DNA from: Pedobacter antarcticus
GTDB lineage: Bacteria > Bacteroidota > Bacteroidia > Sphingobacteriales > Sphingobacteriaceae
Reading direction: 5' to 3'
DNA length: 64,000 bases
Assembly: GCF_900112985.1 (NCBI RefSeq)
Contig: NZ_FONS01000002.1
Span: 310,001-374,000 of the forward strand
The notes beneath the pieces were generated by a model. It searched no databases, was not told the origin of the DNA, and saw only the letters and a program-made list of their open reading frames with translations. Positions 52,521 to 61,813 of the stretch are shown one piece after another (within the stretch, counting starts at the first letter, position 1; each line of letters starts with the position of its first letter). The translations under genes were made by a program, and so were the position numbers.

Positions 52521-53696
52521 TTACTTTGCCGGGATTGAGTCAAGAATCGTTTTACGATAAGCATTGGCGAAATTTTCGAACGAAAATTCCCGTTTGACTG
52601 TGTCATATGCATTTTGACTTACTTTTGCCAATTCGTTCCTTTCCTCCATAATTTCTGTGAATTTTACCACAAAACTGGCAATAATTTGTTCCTCATCAAT
52701 GGGATTATTAATCAAGTAACCATTGCCTTTATGTTCACCAATGTAAGCATTTAGCTCTCCTACGTCGGTAGAGATCGGTATAAGTCCAAAACTCATTCCT
52801 TCTAAAATTACCATAGGAAGACCTTCTCTTCTTGAAGTTAATAAAACTATGTGAGCCCTTTTGTAAAATTCATTTAATACAGACTTATCATAGATGGCAC
52901 CAACAAGCTGAATATTCTGCGGCATGTCTTCAGAGTCTTCAAAATCGCCAATTACAGTGAATTTAAGTGGCAATGCTAATTTCTGACATTTTTCAGCGAT
53001 TGATTTAACGACATGAAATCTTTTCTCGGGGCTATTTCTTGCAACAAAAAGAACTTCAAGAATACCATTGAAATCCTTCTTCTGAAAAGGTTGCTCAATG
53101 TCAACGAAATTAGGAATGATCTCGACACGGTTTAGATAGCTTTCCTCTATAGCGTTTTCTGCATAATGATTTTTGAGCTGCTCTAATAATTTTTCGCCGA
53201 GTACAATTCTTTTATCAATCCGCCGTGTATAAGGTAAGCTACGCCATTCAGAACCTTGTTTAAAATCAGCAAAATTGTGGAGGAGATCGATAATTGTTAC
53301 GTGTGGTTCTAAAAGTGGAATCATCTCATATAAGAACTCACTATTACCTCCAAAAACGATCGGCGATTTCTGTTTATTGATCATTTTAGCCAGTTTTTTG
53401 TACATGTGTTTTTTATAACTGACCTTTTCAGCCCATCTGCCCAGATTGATAACTGTAGAATTCGATTCGAATTCGTTTTTAAAGCCCTCGTTTCCAGATT
53501 TGGTCGTAATAAAACAAATAGGATCCAATGCCTTAAATAATTTTAGAAGGCTGATATGTACACGTTCTGCTCCTCCAAATGCCCAGGTGTAAAAGAAAAA
53601 GAACAATTTTCTTTCTTTGTTAAGTCCCGAATGTATTCTTGGATAATCTAAAAGCGCAGTAAAATTACTATAAGATCGTTTTATTTTTTTTATCAT
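52521..53696 (-). CDS. Glycosyltransferase family 4
   Basis: A 391-residue GT-B fold enzyme. GGAERV (41-46) marks the N-terminal acceptor domain, and the C-terminal donor domain has VLFVARNSPEKRF (about 215-227) and the EX7E catalytic/donor motif in REGLPMVILEG (E291 and E299). Donor and linkage cannot be told. It lies 26 nt upstream of the GT11 gene on the same strand; the short gaps along this cluster point to one or two transcripts. Confidence 0.88.
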   Translation of the reverse strand: MIKKIKRSYSNFTALLDYPRIHSGLNKERKLFFFFYTWAFGGAERVHISLLKLFKALDPICFITTKSGNEGFKNEFESNSTVINLGRWAEKVSYKKHMYKKLAKMINKQKSPIVFGGNSEFLYEMIPLLEPHVTIIDLLHNFADFKQGSEWRSLPYTRRIDKRIVLGEKLLEQLKNHYAENAIEESYLNRVEIIPNFVDIEQPFQKKDFNGILEVLFVARNSPEKRFHVVKSIAEKCQKLALPLKFTVIGDFEDSEDMPQNIQLVGAIYDKSVLNEFYKRAHIVLLTSRREGLPMVILEGMSFGLIPISTDVGELNAYIGEHKGNGYLINNPIDEEQIIASFVVKFTEIMEERNELAKVSQNAYDTVKREFSFENFANAYRKTILDSIPAK

Positions 53697-53745
53697 ATTA
53701 TCCTTATTAAAGCTGTAATCCGTAACTGTACAGCCTAATTATACT

Positions 53746-54708
53746 TTAGTCATTCTGAATAAACGCCTTGATCCTCTTAGATATATCATCTGTCGGGATG
53801 TCGAAAGGGAGCAAATGAAATAAAATATTTCTCGCTTTTTCGGTACGTCTTTTTGAAAAAGCAAAGAGAAGTCTAAATGGCATAGCCAATAAAAGCTTGG
53901 TTCGGTTAAAAGATCTTCCTGTATCAACGTGAACTTTGATGGCAACATAATACTTTAGAAGAATGGCGTCAGAATCCCGAAAACCTTTAACTAGTTGGTC
54001 TCTGAATTCAGTATTAAGTTTGTGAGCGCCAATAAAATGCTGATAAACCAACCTATCATCATAGTACAGTTTATAACCTTTCAGAGTAAGTCGCAGGCAA
54101 TATTCGGTATCTTCTGCTGATAGAATATTAACTTCGCTCTCTTCAAGAAATGATTGATAATTTTTATACATGTTGAGGTAGACTGATCGTCTGGTGACCA
54201 GTCCAGCGCCCCACAGTCTTGATCCAGGTTTAAGTATTCCATTTTTATCTGCCTGAGGACCGGTTGCATAATCTTGACTATGCGCTGCAAACCAATCAGG
54301 GAGTTCAGACGCATCAGTTGCAGGGATACCCCGGCCACCAGCGGCTGCAACTTCGGGCATTGTATGTAGAATGTTATATGCTTTTTCTATATAGTCCGGT
54401 GCAAGCCAATTATCATCATCGCATATAATCAGAAACTCATATTCTGCTTTCTGAATTGCCTTTTGTAGCGCATATAATTTACCTGGCTTAGGTTCTTTAA
54501 TGATTCTGAATGGAATATTTTCGGGGCAATTGGCATTCCAGATCGTTTCTGCCGTTGCTATGGTATCGTCAGAAGATCCGTTGTCTGCCAAAATTACTTC
54601 CCAGTGAATGGACGGGGATACAACTTGCTGGGTGATATGAATTATTGTTTGACTCAGTCTTGCCGCCCCGTTATGGGTGCAGATAATAATCGTCATTCCG
54701 TTTTTCAT
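53746..54708 (-). CDS. Glycosyltransferase family 2
   Basis: A 320-residue GT-A enzyme. IIICTHNGAARLSQTI (about 7-22) opens the nucleotide-binding domain, ADNGSSDD (41-48) and CDDDNW (96-101) are the donor/metal motifs, and EESEVNILSAEDTEYCLRL (about 190-208) is the acceptor-side region. Its stop lies 49 nt upstream of the GT4 gene, and 115 nt separate its start from the ABC exporter gene's end. The substrate is unknown. Confidence 0.85.
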   Translation of the reverse strand: MKNGMTIIICTHNGAARLSQTIIHITQQVVSPSIHWEVILADNGSSDDTIATAETIWNANCPENIPFRIIKEPKPGKLYALQKAIQKAEYEFLIICDDDNWLAPDYIEKAYNILHTMPEVAAAGGRGIPATDASELPDWFAAHSQDYATGPQADKNGILKPGSRLWGAGLVTRRSVYLNMYKNYQSFLEESEVNILSAEDTEYCLRLTLKGYKLYYDDRLVYQHFIGAHKLNTEFRDQLVKGFRDSDAILLKYYVAIKVHVDTGRSFNRTKLLLAMPFRLLFAFSKRRTEKARNILFHLLPFDIPTDDISKRIKAFIQND

Positions 54709-54823
54709 GTATTTTATTTATTTCTAACTACGCCAAATTTTTCGGCGTGGTTAGCTTATTCATCTATTCTTAGGTTAATTCAGGCTTCCATATTTAGAAG
54801 GGAAGAGAATTCTCACCGCTATG

Positions 54824-56656
54824 TTATTGTTCCACAAAAGTTTGTAATTCAATCAATCTGCTATAGATGCCTTTTTGCCGTAATAATTCATGATGTGTGC
54901 CCTTTTCAACAACTCTTCCCTGGTCGATGACAGCAATCATATCTGCATTCATAATTGTACTTAGCCTGTGTGCAATGACAATGGAAGTCCGATTTTCCAT
55001 TAATTTGTTCAATGCATCCTGAACGAGTTTCTCTGATTCAGTATCTAAGGCAGATGTGGCTTCATCCAACAACATCACCGGGGGATTCGCTAATACAGCT
55101 CTGGCAATACAAATTCTTTGTCTCTGTCCTCCTGAAAGCTTATTTCCACTGTCTCCGATATTAGTGTCATAACCATTTTCTGTATTTGTAATGAAGCTGT
55201 CAGCATTCGCAATTTTTGCAGCTTGTATGATTTGTTCTCTGGTAGCAGACGGATTAGCGAAAGATATATTATTTGCTATAGTGTCATTAAACAGGATTGA
55301 TTGCTGATTAACCGTACCGAGTTGGGCCCGGATGCTTACCATACTCAGTGATTTCAGATCATGTCCATCGATCGTTATTCTACCGGCTTGCGGATCGTAG
55401 AATCTTGGAATCAAATCCATTAAAGTTGTCTTTCCGCCGCCCGAGGGCCCTACAAGAGCCACAGTCTGTCCTTTTTTGATGGTCAGGTTAATATCGTGCA
55501 GAATTGTTTTTTCACCATAACTAAAACTGACCTGCTCAAATTTAATGCTGTCCGAAAATGTATTCAGTTGAATGGCATCCGGAACATCAACAAGTTCTGG
55601 TTTTGTATCGATCAAATCCAATACTCTCACCCCAGCAGCAATCCCGGAATGGATACCGCTAAATGAATCGGTAATAGCTTTGATCGGCTGCATGACCTGA
55701 GAAAAAATGGCAATATAAACCAGGAATTTTGCAGGGGTTAATTCACCCTGGTTATTCAAAATCATTGTTCCTCCGTAAAGTACAATAAAAACGACCACAA
55801 GTACACCCAGCGTTTGTGAGACGGGGGATGCTAATTGTTGTCTCCTGATCATTTTTCTGGTTAAATTAGAGTAAAAAATGTTCTCGTCGTCAAATTTAGT
55901 TTTGATTCTTTCAGCGGCATTGAAGGCTTTGATAATTTTAATACCACCTAACGATTCGTCTAAAAATCCAATCATCTTCGCAAAAGATTCGTGTGCCTGC
56001 TTTGCTTGTTGTCTTAACCTTTTAACGATTTTACTGATTATAAATCCTGATATCGGAATAACTAGTAGAGCAAATAGGGTTAGTTTGACGGAGATAGACA
56101 AAAGTACACCCACGAAGAATATTAATTGTACGGGCTCTTTAAAAAGGACCTGCAGTGTGTTAGTTACTGTAAACTGAACAACCTGGACATCAGAGGCTAC
56201 CTTTGAAATAATATCGCCTTTGCGCTCGTTGCTGAAATAACCGACATGTAGATCCATAATATTATTGAACACAGTCTTTCTCAAATTCAATAAAGTATGA
56301 ACCCTCAGATCTTCCATAAATCTTTGTGAAAAGTAACGAAAGAAGTTAGCCAGAAATACACAGACAACAATAACAGCGCAGACAACTTTTAAGGTGTAGA
56401 GCTTTCCGTAGGCAGTAATACAATAGGCAATATATTCATTGAACCGGCCAACCAGATCGAAAGTAGAAACGTTCTTTATTAATGTTGAGGGATGATCATT
56501 TGCCCCGGAAACAAATAGAGTCTCCAACAACGGCCCTAATAATGTAAATAGAAAGGTGTTAAATAATACAGCAAGAATAGTTGCTACCGCATATGGAATT
56601 GCAAACTTTTCTATGGGCTTTGCAAATGATAAAAGTCTGAAATATGTTTTGATCAT
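54824..56656 (-). CDS. MsbA-type ABC exporter (lipid/glycolipid flippase-like)
   Basis: A 610-residue half-transporter. Six membrane helices span about 20-345, with the characteristic EDLRVHTLLNLRKTVFNNIMDL coupling region (about 115-136). The ATPase domain has Walker A GPSGGGKTT (403-411), signature LSGGQRQR (507-514), Walker B VMLLDE (527-532) and the H-loop in VIAHRLS. MsbA-like members flip lipid-linked glycans or lipid A across the inner membrane. Its position among glycosyltransferases suggests that it exports the glycolipid they build; no Wzx or Wzy is visible. Confidence 0.88.
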   Translation of the reverse strand: MIKTYFRLLSFAKPIEKFAIPYAVATILAVLFNTFLFTLLGPLLETLFVSGANDHPSTLIKNVSTFDLVGRFNEYIAYCITAYGKLYTLKVVCAVIVVCVFLANFFRYFSQRFMEDLRVHTLLNLRKTVFNNIMDLHVGYFSNERKGDIISKVASDVQVVQFTVTNTLQVLFKEPVQLIFFVGVLLSISVKLTLFALLVIPISGFIISKIVKRLRQQAKQAHESFAKMIGFLDESLGGIKIIKAFNAAERIKTKFDDENIFYSNLTRKMIRRQQLASPVSQTLGVLVVVFIVLYGGTMILNNQGELTPAKFLVYIAIFSQVMQPIKAITDSFSGIHSGIAAGVRVLDLIDTKPELVDVPDAIQLNTFSDSIKFEQVSFSYGEKTILHDINLTIKKGQTVALVGPSGGGKTTLMDLIPRFYDPQAGRITIDGHDLKSLSMVSIRAQLGTVNQQSILFNDTIANNISFANPSATREQIIQAAKIANADSFITNTENGYDTNIGDSGNKLSGGQRQRICIARAVLANPPVMLLDEATSALDTESEKLVQDALNKLMENRTSIVIAHRLSTIMNADMIAVIDQGRVVEKGTHHELLRQKGIYSRLIELQTFVEQ

Positions 56657-56675
56657 GATTAATGAGGATGGCTAT

Positions 56676-57473
56676 TTATACCTGTGCGTAGCCGTCGTTG
56701 CACCAGGATGATTTATCAGCTAATGTTCGTTTATAAATGACGTCATTCTGGGCGGAGTTGGCTCTTGAATTTATTTTATGATAAATGTGGTAGCATAATG
56801 CTGCCATTTTCAGTCGTCTCCTTTGCACACCTGAATGTAGCAGGCGGGCACCGAATTCATAATCTTCTCCTCCCCAGCCTTCAAAATTATTAAAATAACC
56901 ATTAACTGCGATATAATCTTTTTTCCAAAAAGCCAGATTGCAACCTTTGATATGGTAGGGGTTAGAGGGGTCAAATATAAACAACCATTTCATGAAAGGT
57001 AGTCTAAGCGCATTAAATCTGCTGTAAAGGCCTTTTGAAAAGATTGAAAAAGTAATTTCCCTGGTTCTTAGAATTTCTTTTGACTTGCCTTCGCTAAGCA
57101 TAGCGCGGCTTCCTTGTACAAAAAAACCTTGTTTAGCGGCATTACGGTGATCTTCTACAAAATTCGAGTCAAGTATAATATCACCGTCAATTTCTATAAT
57201 ATAGGCAGATTTGACTTCTTTGACGGCCTTGTTAAGTATTCTGCTTTTCCTGAATCCTTTGTCTTCATGCCATATGTGAGTAACAGGAAGTTGATAACGA
57301 GTTCTACAACCCTCGATGACATCAGCTGTGAGCTGCGAAGACCCATCATCTGCGATAATAATTTCATCAGGCATATCGGTTTGCTGAGCGACGCTCTTCA
57401 GAACAAGCTCAAGTGCCTCCGGCCAGTTATAAGTTGAAATTATTAAAGCAACGGATGCTTTTTGATTTTGCAT
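56676..57473 (-). CDS. Glycosyltransferase family 2 with galactosyltransferase-type C-terminal domain
   Basis: A 265-residue GT-A enzyme. STYNWPEALELVLKSV (about 13-28), ADDGS (41-45) and EIDGDI (94-99) form the donor site. GWGGEDYEFGARL (199-211) is the Glyco_transf_7C motif also found in chondroitin- and galactose-transferring enzymes. It probably adds galactose, GlcNAc or a similar hexose. It lies 19 nt upstream of the ABC exporter gene and 29 nt downstream of the next glycosyltransferase gene. Confidence 0.87.
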   Translation of the reverse strand: MQNQKASVALIISTYNWPEALELVLKSVAQQTDMPDEIIIADDGSSQLTADVIEGCRTRYQLPVTHIWHEDKGFRKSRILNKAVKEVKSAYIIEIDGDIILDSNFVEDHRNAAKQGFFVQGSRAMLSEGKSKEILRTREITFSIFSKGLYSRFNALRLPFMKWLFIFDPSNPYHIKGCNLAFWKKDYIAVNGYFNNFEGWGGEDYEFGARLLHSGVQRRRLKMAALCYHIYHKINSRANSAQNDVIYKRTLADKSSWCNDGYAQV

Positions 57474-57502
57474 TCTTTAAAGTTTGATCAGGAATGGTTT
57501 TG

Positions 57503-58405
57503 CTATTTTATTATTTTATAATTTTTGTACTCACCAATTCTCCAACCTGTTACCTGTTCTATTCGATGAAGCATTAATCTTCTGAATGATAAAGCAATTT
57601 TTTTAGGATTATGTTTGAAAACCCAATCCTGATTAGCAATTGTTTCTTTCATTGTAACAGGATGGCTGTCTGTAAATGGGGCAAGAATATCGGCGACGGT
57701 CCCGAAATCAAATGTTTTATAAGCTTTATATTGCTCTTCGGTTTTGTCTTGGGACTGATAGTAATTGTTGAATCTCTTTACTTTTCCAAGCAGCAAGTCC
57801 GGGTTTCTGCAATAGGAATAATGAAAAATCCTTGCATTCAGCAGACGCACATTAAGTTTTCTGCTATTTGTCTGTTGTAAATAATCATCATGACCAGGAT
57901 ATATTCTAAATCCCTGGGAGTCTTTATAGGAATATACTCCAGGTAAATTACGCACTATACGAATCTCCCGGCGATGCCATCTTCTGGTTGTTCCGATATG
58001 TTTATAGTCTCCTATAAAGTGATAAAAATTAAAAAGAAACCCTTCGACTCCGGGATCGTTTAAATTATCTTCCATCGCTTTTTTTATTTCAGCCAGGCTA
58101 TCTTCATGAAATACTTCATCAGATTGAATATGAAACGCCCAATCTCCCGTGCAGGCTTTTAATCCAATATTTGCCTGTTGTGCAAATACCTGACCTCCTT
58201 TAATAAGGGCGTCATCCCATACAGTATCAATTATTTTGATTTTTGGCGAGCCTATTGCCTCTATAGCTTCACGTGTACCATCGTCTGACTTCCCTACAAC
58301 AGCGATGAATTCATCACATAGAGGAAGGATAGAAAGTATAGATTCTATAACAGGATACCCGTAGGTAAAACTATTTCGCATATAGGTAAAACCACTAATC
58401 TTCAT
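57503..58405 (-). CDS. Glycosyltransferase family 2-like
   Basis: A 300-residue protein with a GT-A fold. It starts MKISGFTYMRNSFTYGYPVIES, then has VVGKSDDGTRE (37-47) and the donor-site HIQSDEVFHE (92-101), as in families that modify LPS core heptose or glucose. The C-terminal part (about 130-300) includes conserved basic residues (TTRRWHRREIRI). Its start codon lies about 60 nt downstream of a good -7 promoter element (58461-58468), so transcription of the seven genes down to 50642 may begin here. Confidence 0.8.
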   Translation of the reverse strand: MKISGFTYMRNSFTYGYPVIESILSILPLCDEFIAVVGKSDDGTREAIEAIGSPKIKIIDTVWDDALIKGGQVFAQQANIGLKACTGDWAFHIQSDEVFHEDSLAEIKKAMEDNLNDPGVEGFLFNFYHFIGDYKHIGTTRRWHRREIRIVRNLPGVYSYKDSQGFRIYPGHDDYLQQTNSRKLNVRLLNARIFHYSYCRNPDLLLGKVKRFNNYYQSQDKTEEQYKAYKTFDFGTVADILAPFTDSHPVTMKETIANQDWVFKHNPKKIALSFRRLMLHRIEQVTGWRIGEYKNYKIIK

Positions 58406-58460
58406 GTTGGAGTCTTGTTTGTATACAGATTGTTAAACGTGTCGTGTTCTTTTTTTGCGA

Positions 58461-58468
58461 CAAATATA
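58461..58468 (-). promoter_or_regulatory. -7 element upstream of the glycan cluster
   Basis: On the minus strand TATATTTG matches TAnnTTTG, with no good TTTG 19 nt upstream. It lies 55 nt before the GT start at 58405. Confidence 0.4.
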
Positions 58469-58607
58469 AATTTTATGTTAGGGAACTGATTGATAACGAG
58501 TATTTATAAAATAAAATCAATCTTGCTAAAGAGGGTTTAACCTTTCCTTAACCTTGTCTTCCTACCAGGGTCCTTTTCTCGCCGGTATATTATCAGGTAA
58601 TTTTTTC

Positions 58608-59264
58608 TCAAGGTTTTAAAACCGGAGTCGTTAGTTGCTTCTGTTTCCAGTGATCTGCCTTCTTTTCGTAGAGGAAGAACTTGCCTAATTTGTATTTGAC
58701 TTTTAAATGTCCGTCATAGTCTGTACCTAGTAAACGGAAATTAGTTTCGGGATGTTGTGCCAGGCTCTCTTTGATCGCCCTCGTATAAACAGTTGGTCCG
58801 GTCATCTGATGTACGTCATGCGGATAACGGTTGTGATTGATATTGTCCAGGACCAGTTCAATTGCTTTTTCAAGAAAAGGATGGCCCGCACTGAAAATCA
58901 AGGCCCATTGTGCGTAAAAGACAGGATCACCTTCCTTTGTGATTATCGCGGCATCGTCATCGTGAATGAAATTATCCAGGCGCGAGTTGATCCCACTATC
59001 GATATCGAGATAAATACCGCCCTTTTTATATAATACCGCATATCTAAAGAAGTCTGCTTTTGCAGCACCAATATTAAGGCGCTGATAGGCAGCGTTCATT
59101 TCTGGCCCGTATTCCTGCTGTAAGAAGGCAGAAATCCTTTCGTCGTCATAGAACTCATATGTATACTCCGGGTTTTTCTTTCTGAACCGGGCAATATGCC
59201 AGCGGGTGATCATCGGAAGTGCCTTTGATTTAAAAGTCTGGTGTATGATCTTCGGTATAGCCAT
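58608..59264 (-). CDS. Glycosyltransferase, GT32 / DXD sugar-binding family
   Basis: A 218-residue enzyme of the OCH1-like group. IPKIIHQTFKSKALP (about 3-17) is the family N-terminus and GGIYLDID (82-89) holds the DXD metal motif. I start at the ATG 59262-59264, which gives that N-terminus; the frame opens 16 codons further upstream. It is separated from the next gene by 200 nt with a promoter, so it may be transcribed on its own. Likely adds mannose, galactose or a similar sugar to the surface glycan. Confidence 0.83.
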   Translation of the reverse strand: MAIPKIIHQTFKSKALPMITRWHIARFRKKNPEYTYEFYDDERISAFLQQEYGPEMNAAYQRLNIGAAKADFFRYAVLYKKGGIYLDIDSGINSRLDNFIHDDDAAIITKEGDPVFYAQWALIFSAGHPFLEKAIELVLDNINHNRYPHDVHQMTGPTVYTRAIKESLAQHPETNFRLLGTDYDGHLKVKYKLGKFFLYEKKADHWKQKQLTTPVLKP

Positions 59265-59738
59265 TGAGTTGCTTGGATTGATGTTTTTCTGGTATTCTAA
59301 TAGATGGTGCAAGTTAAAACATTTCTTTCAGGATACCTTATAAGGATTCTGTCAGCCTGCTCCGGCAGGCGAATCAGGAAGGTAGACCTTATATATATAC
59401 CAGTTACGTTTGTCTTAAAAATAGGACTTTCTTGGCTTTTTAGGCTGCAGTATCCACAAAAGCAAACAATAGGCAGGCGAGGGATCAACTGCAGACAAAA
59501 TGCCATCGTCCCATTTTACAAATAAAAAAAGTAGCTGATAAGGGACCACCAAAAGCAAGATTATAGGGGATGCGTGTTAATTACTTGATTTATAGATTGT
59601 TTTGCTTTTTTCTGCTGACAATTTGTTTAAAGCACATTATCCTGATTTGGATTTTCGTATTCGTGTTAATTTACGGATCGTAAGCAATTTTCCTGAACTG
59701 AATAAATATGTTAAATTTGGAACGGAGTTTGTGTAACT
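59265..59738. other. Intergenic region between the glycan cluster and the porin gene
   Basis: About 470 nt with no convincing gene. Short frames on both strands (59304-59525 and 59297-59506) lack any sign of coding. A perfect hairpin GCCTGC-TCCG-GCAGGC lies at 59355-59370, without a T-run. The 3' part is AT-rich and leads to the porin promoter. Confidence 0.5.
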
Positions 59739-59769
59739 GTTGTGAGAATTAAAAATTTGTTTAATTTTG
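59739..59769 (+). promoter_or_regulatory. Promoter of the OmpA-family porin gene
   Basis: GTTG (59739-59742), exactly 19 nt, TAATTTTG (59762-59769); one mismatch to the phylum consensus. The start codon is 57 nt downstream. Confidence 0.72.
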
Positions 59770-59825
59770 CTACACAAAAAAATTATACAATTTAAAATTT
59801 GTTTAACCTTAAAAAAGAAAAAATT

Positions 59826-61169
59826 ATGAATTATTCTACTTTAAAGAAGGGGTTGGCGTTTTCTGTTGTTGCGGTTATGGGAGCATCTACGCTTGCATCT
59901 GCACAGGAAACTCCTGAGTCCTCGTCTTCAGCCAAGGTATTTGGCGGAAGAGGCCAGTACAGAACCTGGACAATCGGTGTTAATGGTGGTGTTATGTCTC
60001 CATTCTTAGCTATCGGTGGTAAAAACGATTTCACTAACGCTGATGTTAACTTAGGTTACGGTGTTTCATTGAAAAAACAATTAGGTCATGCTTTCGGATT
60101 AGAAGGTAATGTATTCCGTGGTAAAGTTTCTGGTACTAACAAAGACTTTGCTGGTGGTAACCAATTTGACCGTAAAGACTTCGAAACTCAAATCGGTTAC
60201 GCAGTTGATTTAAGAGGTGTTGTTAACGTTGCAACTGTTGATTTCTTACGTCGTGAGAATTCAGTAAACTTCTTCGTTACTGCTGGTTACGGTTTAGTAG
60301 CTTATTCTCCAAAATTCACTACTGGTTCTGGTCAAGTTGTTGACTGGAAAGATAAAGCTGGTGAGTCTAACGGATCAGGTGATAAAAAATATGTAAAAGA
60401 AGCATATATCCCAATCGGTGCTGGTGTTAAATTTAAAGTTTCTGACCGTGTTGCATTTAACTTAGGTTATACAATGCACTTTGTTGACGGAGATAACTTT
60501 GATGGAACTTATGCAAAAGGAAACAATGATAAATTCTCATACGGTTACGCTGGATTAGAATTCTCATTAGGATCTAAATCTAAACCAGATCTTAACTGGG
60601 TTAATCCTTTAGCTTTAATGTATGATGAATTGAAAGATCCATCTTTACGTCAAGAAGTTGAAGCATTAAAAACTCGTGTTTCTAATGTTGAAAAATCTGT
60701 TGAAGATTTGAAAAAAGATAGCGATGGTGATGGTGTTTCTGATCAATTCGACAAATGCCCAGGTACGCCTGCAGGTACTGCTGTTGATGGTTCAGGATGT
60801 CCACTTCCAGTAGCTACTGCTCCTGTTGCAAACGCTAATGTAACTGGTTTCGAAACTATCCAATTTGAATTCAACTCTTCAGTTTTAAAAACTGAAGCTT
60901 ATCCAACTTTAGATAAATTATCTTCAGTTTTACGTGAAAACGGTGGTAAAGCCTTAGTAAAAGGTTATGCTTCTAGCGAAGGTACTGCTGCATATAACCT
61001 GAAGTTATCTAAAGACAGAGCGAATTCTGTTAAAACTTACTTAGTAAACTCTGGTGTTTCTTCAAACCAAGTAACTACTAAAGGATTTGGTGAAGCTAAT
61101 CCAATTGCTTCTAACGATACTGAAGAAGGTCGTATCCAAAACCGTCGTGTTGAAACTTCAAGAAACTAA
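59826..61169 (+). CDS. OmpA-family outer-membrane protein with TSP3 repeat
   Basis: A 447-residue major outer-membrane protein. Signal peptide MNYSTLKKGLAFSVVAVMGA with cleavage after ASA (about 26); the start at 59826 is chosen because the ORF's upstream TTG (59799) lies before the signal. An eight-stranded-type barrel region (about 40-265) is followed by a coiled linker, a calcium-binding thrombospondin-3 type repeat (about 297-315, DSDGDGVSDQFDKCPGT) and the OmpA/MotB peptidoglycan-binding domain (about 345-447) with the NRRVE motif at the end. Codons are strongly biased (GGT, TTA, GTT), as in very highly expressed genes. Confidence 0.92.
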   Translation: MNYSTLKKGLAFSVVAVMGASTLASAQETPESSSSAKVFGGRGQYRTWTIGVNGGVMSPFLAIGGKNDFTNADVNLGYGVSLKKQLGHAFGLEGNVFRGKVSGTNKDFAGGNQFDRKDFETQIGYAVDLRGVVNVATVDFLRRENSVNFFVTAGYGLVAYSPKFTTGSGQVVDWKDKAGESNGSGDKKYVKEAYIPIGAGVKFKVSDRVAFNLGYTMHFVDGDNFDGTYAKGNNDKFSYGYAGLEFSLGSKSKPDLNWVNPLALMYDELKDPSLRQEVEALKTRVSNVEKSVEDLKKDSDGDGVSDQFDKCPGTPAGTAVDGSGCPLPVATAPVANANVTGFETIQFEFNSSVLKTEAYPTLDKLSSVLRENGGKALVKGYASSEGTAAYNLKLSKDRANSVKTYLVNSGVSSNQVTTKGFGEANPIASNDTEEGRIQNRRVETSRN

Positions 61170-61190
61170 TCTTTCTTAAACAACATAAAA

Positions 61191-61223
61191 AGAGGGCCCT
61201 GATTCAGGGCCCTCTTTTTTTTT
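61191..61223 (+). terminator. Intrinsic terminator after the OmpA-family gene
   Basis: AGAGGGCCCTG (61191-61201) and CAGGGCCCTCT (61205-61215) pair over 11 bp with a 3-nt loop, followed by nine T. Confidence 0.95.
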
Positions 61224-61298
61224 ACACTCCCTGCTGAAAAGGCAGCCTCTCCTACAGAAAGTCTGCATGAATGTTCGTTTATTTTATACATTTGTTTT

Positions 61299-61430
61299 AT
61301 GTATTTTTTCAGAAAAAAAGATCCTGACCGACCGACGAGTACCGACATAAAAATTATGCATGTCATTAATGTCGTCGCTATCACCGTTTTTCTGACCGGG
61401 ATTATTTTAAAACTTTTACACCTGATTTAA
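61299..61430 (+). CDS. 43-residue small membrane protein (DUF6728-like)
   Basis: A small gene: ATG at 61299, stop at 61428-61430, one base before ridA. The protein starts MYFFRKKDPDRPTSTDIKIM, a basic, proline-containing segment, then has one membrane helix (about 20-40, VINVVAITVFLTGIILKLL). This is the pattern of the Bacteroidetes DUF6728 mini-membrane proteins (FxKKDPDxPT-type head followed by one helix). A -7 element TACATTTG sits only 5 nt before the ATG, so the message may be nearly leaderless or start elsewhere. Its tight coupling to ridA supports a real gene. Confidence 0.6.
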   Translation: MYFFRKKDPDRPTSTDIKIMHVINVVAITVFLTGIILKLLHLI

Positions 61431-61431
61431 G

Positions 61432-61812
61432 ATGAAGAAAATTATTAACACTTCTAATGCCCCTGCTCCGATTGGTCCATATAGTCAGGCTGTCCTGGCT
61501 AACGGTTTTCTCTATGTTTCCGGACAAATCCCTATTAATCCTGCAACAGGCGAATTGAGCAAAGACTCTATCAAAGCAGAAACTGAACAGGTAATGAGAA
61601 ACCTGAACGCTGTACTTATGGAAGCTGGGTTTGAATTCAAACATATTGTAAAAACAACTATATTTTTATCTGATATGGCTTTGTTTAATGAAGTCAATGA
61701 GGTTTATGCCGGTTATTTCAAATCGGATTTCCCGGCCCGTGAAACAGTTGCTGTAAAAGGTTTGCCTAAAGCAGTCAATGTAGAAATATCTGTTATTGCT
61801 TATAAAGGATAA
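61432..61812 (+). CDS. ridA: RidA-family enamine/imine deaminase
   Basis: Hydrolyses reactive 2-aminoacrylate and related enamines from PLP enzymes. It has 126 residues (family about 128). Conserved segments: NAPAPIGPYSQAVLANGFLYVSGQIP (about 8-33), the Arg-containing DFPARETVAVKGLPK (about 98-112) whose Arg binds the substrate carboxylate, and VEISVIAYK at the end. It forms trimers in known structures. It lies 1 nt after the small membrane-protein gene and ends just before the rarD start. Confidence 0.93.
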   Translation: MKKIINTSNAPAPIGPYSQAVLANGFLYVSGQIPINPATGELSKDSIKAETEQVMRNLNAVLMEAGFEFKHIVKTTIFLSDMALFNEVNEVYAGYFKSDFPARETVAVKGLPKAVNVEISVIAYKG

Positions 61813-61813
61813 G

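Noticed and set aside
59297..59525. Two overlapping ORFs on opposite strands (69 and 73 codons)
   Set aside because: No start context, no coding bias, unlike any family; they mirror each other in an intergenic region.
61166..61384. A 72-codon minus-strand frame over the porin terminator
   Set aside because: It covers a terminator and an opposing small gene; the sequence shows no family features.
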